From Pegea sp. RAD2-039 (lineage: Eukaryota > Chordata > Thaliacea > Salpida > Salpidae), in the NCBI GenBank assembly GCA_034620365.1, contig JAQGEQ010000159.1, positions 27,653-91,652 on the forward strand: a stretch of 64,000 nucleotides of DNA. Reading direction: 5' to 3'. Shown here piece by piece: positions 12,493 through 23,556 of this stretch. Positions within the stretch are counted from its first letter, which is position 1. Each line of letters starts with the position of its first letter. Under the pieces are notes generated by a model. It worked only from the letters and a program-made list of their open reading frames with translations. It was not told the origin of the DNA and did not search any database. A program made the position numbers and the translations under genes.

Positions 12493-13282
12493 TAAATTTT
12501 TCGATTGCTGTATTCAATCGATAATGTTATTGATAATATCATTTTTAGCTGAACTTCTATTTAAACGGTTTTTTGTATTTCTTTATTCTTCTCAATGAAT
12601 AATTTTGTTATTTATAATTATGGTTATATAATATTGAATTCTAATTTAAACTGAATGTTGTATAGTGTAACTAGTATTTTAAAAATTTAAAATAAATAGT
12701 ACATTGGTAAGTGTGGTTATTTAAAAACTGTATTGTTTTAGAAAATGTAAACAAGTAAGATCTACGAGATAAATCTACAAAAAACAAATCAACTGTTTCT
12801 TTTTCCGCTACTTGGCGCTAGACGGTATCTTATGAAAAAAATCTTTAAAAATATATTATTTTTTTATAATTTTAATATTTTTTTGGTATTACTTTCAGCT
12901 TACAGAAAATATTATCTAACATATTTCAATATTTTCATTTTTTATTAATCTAGAAAAGGTTAGTAATTCATATATTTTCCAATCATAAAAGTTATTTTTA
13001 CTCTTTGTAAATTAATATATCGAAAGAAAAAATTCACAACTTTTAAAACTTTAGAAACACAATAATATTTTTTGATATTTCATCTCATGATAGAAAAAAC
13101 AGAATTGCCGAGCTGATATTTAATGATTTCGATTAAATGATAATAAAAAGCAAAATACTAGTTTTGCTGAATGAAAAGTTTTCAATTATTAAAAAATCTG
13201 TCATATTTCCAATAACATGTTTACAAACATATTTTGTGATGAATAATAACTCAAGTTATTAAACTTATTTATTATTTACAGT

Positions 13283-13399
13283 TTCGTTGTAAAGTACTTT
13301 AACTACAAATTTTAAAACTTTGCAATCCTTTACGAAAGATTGAGTTTTATTTTACTTTTTATTTCTTATAAACGTTGTTGCAATCTGAAGTGTATGGGA
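13283..13399 (+). repeat. Hairpin-core module, third subfamily
   Basis: The hairpin position holds CGTTGTAAAGTACTTTAAC, still partly self-complementary around AAAGTACTTT. About 75 nt on comes CAATCTGAAGTGTATGGG followed by ATCAAGTTCAAATG. The same form occurs at 3.78, 17.75 (minus), 20.46 (minus) and 26.0 kb. Confidence 0.65.
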
Positions 13400-14589
13400 T
13401 CAAGTTCAAATGAAACTAATTTTATAATTTTATTGATAAGCATTTTGTTGAGAAATATTGTTCAAATAGAAAATTTGATTTAAAGTTGATAAGAAAATTT
13501 ATTTTAAGTTTACTATTATATACACAAAATTAGTTTAATTTTTCTTATGAAGTTTTATTTATTTCAGATTTAAATTTACTTCTAATTAGAAGACTAAAAT
13601 TAAAAATGATCAATCGTACTGACGATGAAAAATTAAATCAAAAGCTATGTGAATTTTTGTTTTTAAAAATGAGAGTACTGTAGGACTTAGAAATCATTTT
13701 CGTTTGATCTTCAAACTAATTTGCAATTCATACAAACTATTAAAGTAATTTATCTAGAGATTATTAATGTTCTAGATATTTCTTCTAAGCCAAGATATTC
13801 TATTTGCTAGAGAACGCAAACGATAAAAGCAAAAAGTTAAAATTAATGTTTTTATCTATTAATGTCATAATTTTATATATATAATATTTTAAGTTATTTT
13901 CTTGCTTAATGATCACACAAGAATAAGTTTTGAATTATTATTTATTTTCCCAAGATTGAAGTAAACGCTTACAACTTGTAATGTATTCTATTAAACTATT
14001 AATGATATTTTGTTTGTGTTTTCTTCACTTTTATTAGATTTTTATAATTATTACTGCAAGTTTGAATTTGCAGTAAGTTTTAATGTAAAAAGTCGCAAAA
14101 GAAACTTTCTGGAAAATCTGAAAAAAAATCTATAAAACTAAAAAGACCGTTAGTTTCTCTTTTTGTTTTTAAAATCAAATATAAAATAAACTGTTAAAAA
14201 AAGTTAAAATAAATAATTAAATTTCATAAATTATTTTTAATAGAAGATAAATTTTTTGACTTCAATGTTTTGAGATAATTTAAAAACTTTTGATAACGAT
14301 CAATCTATGAAAATACTAAAAAACTTTTTATAAAAGTTCTCATCCACTTTTTTTAAAAAGCCATTCTCTGTTGTTTTCATGATTTTTTTGATCAATTTTT
14401 ATTTAATTCAGATTTTAATTTGATCTACTTCGATGATTAAAATTAAAAATGATCAGTCGTACTGACGATCAAAAATTAAATCAAAACCATGTGACTTTTT
14501 GTTTTTAAAAATGAAACTTTTATAAGACTCACGGATTATTTTCGTTTGATCTTCAAAATAATTTACAAATCATTAAAGTAATTTGTCAA

Positions 14590-15043
14590 GCGAATAATTA
14601 ATGTGTAAGAACGTAAACGATAGAAGCAAAAAGTTAAAATTAATGGGTTTTTAACTAATTTTAAAGATTTAATTTAAACTGCATACACTATTCTTATTAT
14701 CAAAGTTACATTTGGATTTAACTATAGAAAAATATATTCTTTAACAGTTAAAATTGATTTTAGTAAACATTAGGTCAAATATTATATATACAATTTATAT
14801 TTGTTAAATTTGTGTTTACAGTTGCTGTATTACGATTTATTTAACTACGATTAATCGTTTACACTAAACTAGGAGCTTTTGTATTCCTCAGAGTTAATTT
14901 ACAACTTTAACAAAGTTCATGATATTCAGTGGCGAAATAAATGTAGATTATTTGATGATGAGATTTAACTAAATTTTATTTTAAATAAAATACAATCTGT
15001 GTATTTCTTACTTATGAAAAATACTTAGTTGATAAACAGATGC
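14590..15043 (+). repeat. Young duplication tract (pair of 18,955-19,400)
   Basis: About 450 bp nearly identical to 18,955-19,400, although the flanks on both sides belong to different repeats. The same family is colinear but less similar at 27,200-27,680 and 6,630-6,980. The tract ends at the GATAAACAGATG hairpin, where this copy joins a different repeat. Confidence 0.85.
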
Positions 15044-15064
15044 AAAAGAGAATTCAAAAGATTG

Positions 15065-15790
15065 AAACAGATATTAGTGATGCCATCAATAATTATCTTT
15101 GATTAACTGAAGGTTAACTTATTGAAAATTTTGTAACATTATCAGTTATATCTGTACAAAAAAGTAAGGAAGTTGTTTTTATGTCATTTTTTCTGCATTA
15201 TAGAAACTCAAATTAATTAACCTCTTTACTAAATGAATTTTCATTGAACAATGTTTCAACTCCAAATTAGGTTTTTAACAACCGTTGATTTTTCGAGAAA
15301 AGTTTTTATGATTTTTGATTCTTTATCACTTTGTCGTAATCTAAAGTTTGTGGGGTCAAATTTAAACAAATTTATTTTTACAATTTTAATATAAATTTGT
15401 TGTTGATAAACAATGTATTTTTGTAAAGGTTTAAATAAAACATTTTGTATCAAAAATTTGTTTACTCATTAAATAACTTACAAGTTAAAAACTTTTTAAA
15501 CAAACTTCTCTTTCATTTTAATTTAATTATTTATCTTTTAATTAGTTTAAAATTTTCTATCTCGTTTACATTTCTAGGACAACAACCAACAGACTTTATC
15601 GTTTTTGCTTAATTCTGTTTTTGTTTAAATGAAAACTAATTTACAATTAAAGGACAATCAATCCAAATTTGTAAAATATTACACTTGAAACCTTTGTTAG
15701 TTTAAACTTACTTCTTTATAAAAATTTGTAATTTTCTTTTAGTTGTAAACTTCAGTAAAACAAGTTTTAAGAAATTTTATTCTAGGGTAT
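15065..15790 (+). repeat. Young duplication tract (pair of 31,785-32,515)
   Basis: Starts at GAAACAGATATTAGTGATGC and stays nearly identical to 31,785-32,515. A much older relative is at 17,890-18,500. A minus-strand open frame (15,256-15,453) spans the module and is not supported as a gene. Confidence 0.85.
15243..15357 (+). repeat. Hairpin-core module, decayed hairpin
   Basis: ATTGAACAATGTTTCAAC (15,243-15,260) is a weakened stem; about 75 nt later comes TAATCTAAAGTTTGTGGGG. The near-identical copy is at about 31,963-32,078. Confidence 0.6.
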
Positions 15791-17139
15791 AAAAGAAATT
15801 GTTGAAAAACAACAATGCAATGAACTTCTAATGTAAATAATCTTTATTTCTTTATTTCTACAAAATAAAAACTAAATTCACTCAATTTATTTACTAATTA
15901 AACTTCTGTAGAAAAGTGTTTCAACTCAAAATTAAAAAAAAAACTAGAATTATGCTATCAAGAAAATTAGATAATTGTACTTTTCCTTTAATATATCCAA
16001 TGTAAAGTTTGTGGGATCAAGTTCAAGATAAATATATTTTTTAAATTTTAATAAAAAACTTCTTGTCGACAAATAATACTCAAATCAAATTTGACTTTAT
16101 AGTTAATACATAAATGTTATCAATATTTTTCTATTATAAAACAAAATATTGTTTAACACTGTAATCAGTTCATAAATAATTTTTTTATGGCATTCTCTTT
16201 GTGTCGAGATTAAAGTTATTCTTACTTTATGCTTAAATTGAAAACTAGTTAGTCGTGCTGAAGATGAAAAGTTAAATCAAAAGCCATGTGACCTTGTATT
16301 TTTAAATTGTGAGTACAATAAGACTAAGGGATTCTTTTTGTTTGATCTTTAAAATATTTTCGAAAACACATTAATGACATTTAAGTCTATCTTCTATGAA
16401 CCTTATGTTTTTGGTGTTTTAAAAAACAAAATATTGTGGAAGAAAGGTTTCTCTGTTTAAAAAATATAAAATAGTAAAAAAAAAGTCCTGTGTGTACAAA
16501 ATTGAAAATAGATTATTTAAAACAATTTCGTTTTTTTGTAAAATCTTTACTTAAATAAAAATCTTTTTATAACATTTCTTTTTGTTTAATAATTAAGCAG
16601 TTCCAACTAAAAGGGGCTTAATAAGAGGCAAAAGTCAAAATAGTTGGAATTTCTAATCAAATTTAAGTAAAAATTCGAAAAGATTTAAAAGATAAAATCT
16701 AAAATCTAAAGTTTAATTTAAAACTTCATTTAGAATTTAGTTTTTTTAAAAGTGCTTTGTTATAATTCAATAAATTTATTGTTGATATTTTTAACAAATC
16801 TTGACAAATTAAACTTTACTCTTTCACAAATATTTGACTTTAATAAAGTACTCAGAAAATTCAAATTAACTAATAATAGAAAACATCTTTGATGACGTCA
16901 TACATAAAACAACTACCATCATAATAATATTTAGTAGCAAATTTTTAGTCTTTTAAGTAAAGAAATATTCTATAGAACAATTTTGTGATTTACAAAATTA
17001 AAATAACTGATGAAAATAAGATATTCTTAAACAATTATACATAACTTGAAGTAGTAATAACTTTCAATAGGTTATGGTTTAGTAACTAAACGCAAAAGTA
17101 ATATTAAGATTGAAATATTTTTTTTAAGTTTGCTAGTAT
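15791..17139. other. No gene seen; older repeat fragments
   Basis: Includes a core CAATGTAAAGTTTGTGGG (15,998) with a relic hairpin upstream, and a segment GTCGTGCTGAAGATGAAAAG shared with other repeats. No protein or RNA gene recognised. Confidence 0.5.
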
Positions 17140-17880
17140 AAATAATATAAATTGTATATAATATTCGAGCTAATGTTTACTAAAATAAACATGAACTGTT
17201 AAAGAATATTTTTTTATAGTCAAAAGCAAATGTAATTTTAATAATATAAATAGCATAAACAGCTTAAATTAAATCTTTAAAATGGTTAAAAATTCATTAA
17301 CTATAAGTTTTTGCTTTTATCGTTTGCATTCTCTAGCAAATAAAATATCTTTGCTTAGAACAAATATCTAATACTTTAGTAGCTGATGGATAAATTATTT
17401 GTATGATTTGTAAATTATTTTTATGATTTGTAAATTATTTTGAAGATCAAACGAAAATCATTTCTGAGTTTAAACAAATCTCATTAAAACAAATAGTCAA
17501 ATGGCTTTTGATTTATATTTTCATCTTCAGAACGATTGATCACTTATAATTTTAGTCATCGAAGTAGAAATAAATTTAAATCTAAATCAAATAAAACTTG
17601 ATAAGAAAAATTAAACTAATTTGGTTTGTATAATAGTAAACATACAATAAATTTTCTTATCAACTTTCAAATCAAATTTTTAATTGGAAAAATATTAGTC
17701 AACAAATTGCTTATCAATAAAATAATATAATTAGTTTCATTTGAACTTGATCCCATACACTTCAGATTGCAACAACGTTTATTAGAAGTGAAAAGTAAAA
17801 TAAAACTCAATCTTTCTTACAGGATTGCAAAGTTTTTATATTTGAAGTTAAAGTACCTTACAACAAAACTAAATGAAATT
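17140..17880 (-). repeat. Inverted copy of the 6.2-6.8 kb repeat
   Basis: In reverse complement it gives the TGGGATCAAGTTCAAATG core, the GTTGATAAGAAAAT segment, the TTTGATCTTCAAAATAATTT segment, TTGCTAGAGAATGCAAACG and the AGTTTACAT-type end, in the order seen at 6.2-6.8 and 13.4-14.8 kb. A small triplication of TTTGTAAATTATTTTTATGA lies at about 17,396-17,445. Confidence 0.7.
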
Positions 17881-17889
17881 ATTTTTTTC

Positions 17890-18510
17890 GTCACTTCTTC
17901 TATACAATAGAAACTCAAGTTAATTAATCTCTTTACTAATAGAATTTCCGTTGAACAAAATTTTAACTCCAAATTATGTTTTTAATAACCATTGATATTT
18001 TGTTAAAGTTTTCGTAATTTTTTATTATTTATCACTTTGTCTAATCTAGAGTTTGTTGGGTCAAGTTTAAACGAATTTATTTTCATAATTTTAATATTAA
18101 TTTTTGTTAATAAACAATGTATTTTTGTAAACGTTTTTATAAAACATTTTATATCAAATATATGTTTACTCACTAAAAAAATTAAAAGTAAAATCTGTTT
18201 AGTAAAAACTTCTTTTTTTTAATATAAATTTAATTATTCGTTTTTTAAAAAAAATAAAATTTTCTATCTCGTTTGCATTTCTAGTACAACAACCAACAGA
18301 CTTATTCATTTTTACATATTCTATTTTTCATTAAATCAAAGCTAATTTACAATTAAAGGACAATCAATCCATATTCGTAAAATATTACACTTGAAACCCT
18401 TGTTAGTTTAAACTAACTTCTTGATAAAAATTTGTAATTTTCTTTTAATTGTAAACTTCAGTAAAACAGGTTTTATGAAATTTCATTTTAGAATATAAAA
18501 GAAATTGTTA
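17890..18510 (+). repeat. Older relative of 15.07-15.79 and 31.79-32.5 kb
   Basis: Same order of landmarks (CTCTTTACTAA, the TTGTTGGGTC core at about 18,043, the ATTTCTAGTACAACAACCAA segment, AAAGGACAATCAATCC) but clearly diverged. An open frame at 18,037-18,222 overlaps the core and has no support as a gene. Confidence 0.7.
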
Positions 18511-18954
18511 AAAAATTCTTTCTTAATGGATGTTAGTCAGCAATCAATAACTATAAAAGCTTTCTTAAAAATTTTATAAATCAATTTTTGTTTACAGATT
18601 TATTTATATTTTGACAAATAGCAATAAATTTGAAAGTTGCTTATTTTCGGTAGAGATTTGTGGAATATTATACAAATAAAATTAGTTTAATTTTTCTTAT
18701 CAAGTTTTATTTAATTAAGATTTAAAGTTATTCCTACTTTGATAATTAAAATTACAAACCATCAGTCGTGCTGATGATGAGAAATTAATTCAAAAGTCAT
18801 GTGACTTTTTTTTTAATTGAGAGTACTATAAGACTCAGAGATTATATTCGTTTGATCTTCAAAATGAATTTCAAACTTAGAAATCATACAAATCATTAAA
18901 GTAATTTATCCAGAGAATATCAAAGTATTAGATATTTATTATTAGCCAAGATAT

Positions 18955-19400
18955 TCTATTTTCTAGAGAACGTAAACGATAGAAGCAAAAAGTTAAAATT
19001 AATGGGTTTTTAACTAATTTTAAAGATTTAATTTAAACTGCATACACTATTCTTATTATCAAAGTTACATTTGGATTTAACTATAGAAAAATATATTCTT
19101 TAACAGTTAAAATTGATTTTAGTAAACATTAGGTCAAATATTATATATACAATTTATATTTGTTAAATTTGTGTTTACAGTTGCTGTATTACGATTTATT
19201 TAACTACGATTAATCGTTTACACTAAACTAGGAGCTTTTGTATTCCTCAGAGTTAATTTACAACTTTAACAAAGTTCATGATATTCAGTGGCGAAATAAA
19301 TGTAGATTATTTGATGATGAGATTTAACTAAATTTTATTTTAAATAAAATACAATCTGTGTATTTCTTACTTATGAAAAATACTTAGTTGATAAACAGAT
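18955..19400 (+). repeat. Young duplication tract (pair of 14,590-15,043)
   Basis: Nearly identical to 14,590-15,043. It ends in GATGGAAAAGAGCATC, a mutated hairpin, and continues with a GTGTGTGGTTTCATCG core near 19,500, so here the module is complete while the 14.6-kb copy is cut at the hairpin. Confidence 0.85.
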
Positions 19401-19649
19401 GGAAAAGAGCATCTTCCAAATATTGCATTTATAAATACTGGATTTGGTATTTCACTGAAAAAGGAATTTTTAAATGTTATTTATAAGCTGCATATAACCT
19501 TATGTGTGTGGTTTCATCGAAAATTATTTATACTTTAATCATTTAAAATGAAATTCAAAAAAGTATTTACAAAAATATTTTTAAAAATGTGGAAAAATAT
19601 TTATAAAAAAAAAGTGAAATAAATTCTTTTTTAACAATAAAAATGAAAA

Positions 19650-20345
19650 AATATTAATTTGCTTTGTTGCAAAAAACATCCACCAATCTACAAATTGTAC
19701 AATTCATTAAAATGGTTTAATAAAATACTAATTTAGTTTCAAATATTTGTCGTTGTAACCAAAATACGCTAACCGCTAGGTAACGCAATGAGAAAATAGA
19801 AAAAAAAATTAATTTTTTATTAGGAAATTAATAATAAAGATTTTTTGGTAACTCTCTAAGCTTATTTATTTTGAAGCAACTTTGATTTTGTTGATATGAA
19901 TTCAAAAATGTCACCAAATAGTGAAAACAGCTTTTGTACATGCAATAGAATAAATAATTATATTAAATAACATACCACATCAAATTAAGAAACAAATTAT
20001 TCATTTCAGAAAACATATCAAATCTGTTGTCTCGGAGACGTGATATGCATTAATATTTAGATATTTAAAAAATTGTAAAAGTTGTCATCGACATTTAGTC
20101 GATTCAAAATTACCTTTTTTCAAAAGTTAAAATTTTATTTTATTAATTTGTAAAAATTTGTTTAAGAAAATATTTTTTAAAACAATTTATTTTTTAAAAT
20201 ACTATAAATTTAAATTCGTAAAAAGTATGAACATAACAGTTATAGCAACATTCTTTTAAAAGTACTACCAAACTTTCTTTTAAAATATTTGATGTTATGA
20301 ATCTGTACAAACAATTATGACATCAGTTATGAAGTCTTTTTTTTT
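19650..20345 (+). repeat. Dispersed repeat (pair of 59,600-60,330)
   Basis: Colinear with 59,600-60,330 (CACCAATCTACAAATTGTAC, the CCGCTAGG word, TGTTGTCTCGG, ACAAACAATTATGACATCA). The first part also matches 9.33-9.48 and 54.08-54.22 kb in reverse complement. The CTCF-like word is CCGCTAGGTAACGC (19,773-19,786), with GG changed to AA relative to 59,718. Confidence 0.8.
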
Positions 20346-22610
20346 AATTAAATTGATTAAATGCAAAAAGATTGAGAATCTTAAGATCAAATTTTCAATT
20401 TGAACAATATTTGTCAGGAAAACGCTTATCAAGAAAATTTTTAATTTATTTTCATTTGAGCTTGATCCCATACACTTCAGATGGCAACAACGTTTATAAG
20501 AAATGAAAAGTAAAATAAAACTCAATCTTTCGTAAAGGATTGCAAAGCTGTTTAATTTGTAGTTAAAGTACTTTACAATGAAACTTTAAATAATAAATAA
20601 GTTTAATAACTTTTGTTTTTATTTAATACAAAATATTTTTGTAAAAATGTTATTGGTAATATGACAGATTTTTTACTAATTGAAAACTTTTCATTCAACA
20701 AAATTAGTATATTTCTTTTTTTTATCATTTAATCGAAATCATTAAATATCAGCTCGGCAATTCTTTTTTTATTTCTATCTTGAGATGAAATATCAATTAT
20801 TATTATTTTGTTTCTTAAGTTTAAAAAGTTGTAACTTTTTGCTCTTGATATATCAATTTACAAAAAGTAAAAATGACTTTTATGAATGGAAACTACCAAT
20901 TACCAACCTTTTCTTGATTCTTAAAAAGACGTAAATATTTAAAATTGTCAGAATATATTTTCTGTAAACTTAAAGTAATACCACAAAAATTTTTTAAATA
21001 ATAAAAAATTATTAAAAATTTTTTTTAAAGTGCTTTTTGACAAAAAAAAACCGTCTTGCGCCAAGTAGCGGAAAAAGAAACAGTTGATTTGTTTTTTGTA
21101 GATTTATCTTGTAGTTCTTACTTGTTTACATTTTCTAAAACAATACAGTTTTTAAATAACCACACTGACCAATGTACTACTTATTTTAAATTTTTTAAAT
21201 ACTATTTACACAATAACACATTCAGTTTAAATTAAAATTCAATATTATTTAACGATAATTATAACTAACAAAATTATTCATTGAGAGGAATAAAGAAATA
21301 ACAAAAAACCGTTTAGATAGAAGTTAAGCTAAAAATGATATTATCAATAACATTATCGACTGAATAAAGTGATCAAAAATTTACTGATACCACAAATATA
21401 AGATTGAATGAAGATAATATAATACTGTAAAGCTCACGGGGAAGTTGAGACGTTTATTCACTTGTTCTCCGTCTACCAATTTATTTGGAAGATGCACGTT
21501 TGCATCTGATTATCAAATATTGTAATTTTCTTTTAATTATTTTTTTGATTGCTTGATGTTTACATCTTCTTTGTAGAAGTGTAATTTAAATATTCAAATA
21601 TTTTTAGTTTTTCAGATATGAAATAAAAATGGTTCATAACTTATTTTGTAAGGTTCGCACAACAACAAATATTTAATCCTTCAATAGTCTTCTGTTAAAA
21701 TATTTTACAGATTGTTATAATTTGTAGAATGGTTCATGTTTACTTTTTCAGGTTACTTTTCACCAAAAACTTGAAATACTTTTATCTAAATTCTTCAAAG
21801 CATTAGAATAAGGGCTATAGAACGCTAAATGATTCCTTGTAAGATCAGCAATTAAAAATGATAATCTAATTTAAAGTTTTAGTTTTTCCTCAAAGTTCTT
21901 ATTTCGAAATAAAAATATTTTTCATTAAATTATGAACTATAAGATAACTGTCAATATTTATAATTTAAAAGAAATTGATAGTTGATATTAGTACAAAATT
22001 TACTATTTTAAATTAGTTGGTTAAAATTAAATAATTAAAAAGTTTACAATTTTATAAACGGATAATACTATTTGATATTTCATCTAATGAACAAAAATTT
22101 TCAAATTTCTTGATATTTGTCGATTGATTTGAACTTTTCAAAAAATTGAAAAAGGATTTGTCGAACTGATACTGATTGATTTCCGTTAAATAATATAAAA
22201 CAAAAAATATATATATTTTGCTGAATAATTTTATTTTTTAATCTAAAGTAGAAGTAGAAATACTAATTTTGTTGAAAAAAAAGTTTTGTATTTCTAAACA
22301 TTCTAGCACGTTGTCAGTAACCATGTTTACAAGAGCTTTGAAATATTTTTGTTCTTTGTTGTAGAGCTCAAGTTATTCTACTTAATTATAATTTCATTGA
22401 AAAGTAATTCAACTCCAAATACCAAAATTTTATTAACACGTTTATAGTGTCTAGTTTTAGTGTACTTTTCATTATTTATAAATTTTCTGAAAGCTAGTAT
22501 TTGTGGGATCAAGTTCAAACGATTAAATTTTTCTAGTTTCAATAATAAACTTCTTGTTGACTAATAATGCTGAAATATAAAAAATCGATTTTTAAGTTGA
22601 TAAGGAAAAT
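20300..22610 (-). repeat. Right arm of inverted repeat with 11.3-13.6 kb
   Basis: Reverse complement of 11,300-13,640 with scattered changes. Contains the GCGCCAAGTAGCGG word (21,058-21,071), a module on the minus strand and a core at 20,461 on the minus strand. The open frame 20,295-20,525 spans that core and is a repeat shadow. Confidence 0.75.
21385..21506 (-). repeat. Hairpin-core module
   Basis: On the minus strand GATGCA-AACG-TGCATC (21,491-21,506) is a perfect stem with a changed loop; the core CAATCTTATATTTGTGG lies about 85 nt beyond. Confidence 0.7.
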
Positions 22611-23330
22611 TATAAAAATATAAACACAAACAAAAAAAGAAAATAATAAACAAAATTATTTCAAAGATAATAAAAAAAAATAATAATAATAAGAAGAAGT
22701 TGATAAATTTTTAAAGATTAATTTTAATAATATATATTTTAAAATCTCAAAGATCCAAGTATTTTTAGGAAATCTGAAAATTTTTGTCTTTTTGTAATAT
22801 AAAAACTTGATATAAATTATATATAAAAGTACATCTTTCATATTATGAACCAGAAATTGGTGAAATATTTTCCAGGTCATAACTATCTATGGTTATAAAA
22901 AAGCAATAAATTACCTAAAGTCGCAATTTCTTCAAATAATAACTATACTTCACTTTATTGTTATTGTTGTTGAAAATACTATTTTTCTAATGTTATTATT
23001 GGTTCAATTTACTTCACAGTATAAGTTAATTGGAAATTCTGGTTTTTTCATTTCAACAAAAATTGAAATTTTTCAATGGAATTAAAAAAGAAGTAATATA
23101 AAAAACTATTACATTGTAATTATAAAAACCACAATTTATATTTGTATTTATATTTTTATGTTTAATTTAAATGTTTATTACGATGGAATAAGTTTCTCTC
23201 AAATTATCAAAACTTCTCAATAACATAAAATCTAAAATTTATAAATAATATTTTTGCTTGATTTTGTTATTTGATTTAAATCAACTGAATATTTATTTAA
23301 TTAATATTTATTAATTAAAATTATAAAAAA
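22420..23330 (+). repeat. Left arm of inverted repeat with 30.84-31.77 kb
   Basis: The reverse complement of about 30,840-31,770 follows it closely (AAATATTTTCCAGGTCATAAC, the AATAATAATAAGAAGAAG stretch, CGATGGAATAAG). The arms span ~0.9 kb and enclose ~7.5 kb. The minus-strand open frame 22,656-22,880 recurs broken in the other arm. Confidence 0.8.
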
Positions 23331-23556
23331 ATGATTAAAAAAATTTTTTAAAGTGCTTTTTGACAAAAAAAAAAACGTCTAGCGCCAAGTAGCGGAAAAA
23401 GAAACAGTTGATTTGTTTTTTGTAGATTTATCTTGTAGTTCTTACTTGTTTTCATTTTCTAAAACAATACAGTTTTTAAATAACCACACTGACCAATGTA
23501 CTACTTATTTTAAATTTTTAAAATACTATTTACACAATAACACATTCAGTTTAAAT
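23331..23556 (+). repeat. Short duplicate of 21.01-21.24 kb
   Basis: A ~225-bp copy of 21,015-21,235 including GCGCCAAGTAGCGG (23,382-23,395) ends abruptly at about 23,556, where the young 10.94-kb duplication begins. The breakpoint is visible because both parents are in the window. Confidence 0.85.

Larger units (their letters stand above)
11300..13640 (+). repeat. Left arm of inverted repeat with 20.3-22.6 kb
   Basis: The reverse complement of about 20,300-22,610 follows this stretch: the ACTTGATCCCACAAACACTAG core, the TCAACTATCAATTT segment, the AAAGAAGATGTAAACATCAAG segment, the hairpin block, the CCGCTACTTGGCGC word and GAATTGCCGAGCTGATA. The arms are about 7 kb apart and noticeably diverged. 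Confidence 0.75.
10940..14480 (+). repeat. Young 3.5-kb duplication, copy 1 (pair of 23,556-27,095)
   Basis: Copies match almost base for base over about 3.5 kb; by eye I see only a scatter of differences (for example GACCTGTAG here, GACCTATAG there). Near 14,480 identity drops sharply although the copies stay colinear to about 15,043/27,680. It contains three modules (11.35, 12.37, 13.28 kb) and CCGCTACTTGGCGC (12,805-12,818). No gene seen. Confidence 0.9.

Noticed and set aside
13600-13630. GATCAATCGTACTGACGATG as a transcription terminator hairpin
   Set aside because: The palindrome is part of a repeat family and varies between copies; there is no gene upstream to terminate.
18767-18790. 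CTGATGATGAGAAATT as a hammerhead core
   Set aside because: There is no room for stem II between CTGATGA and GAAA, and the other copies of this repeat read CTGACGATCAAAAATT.
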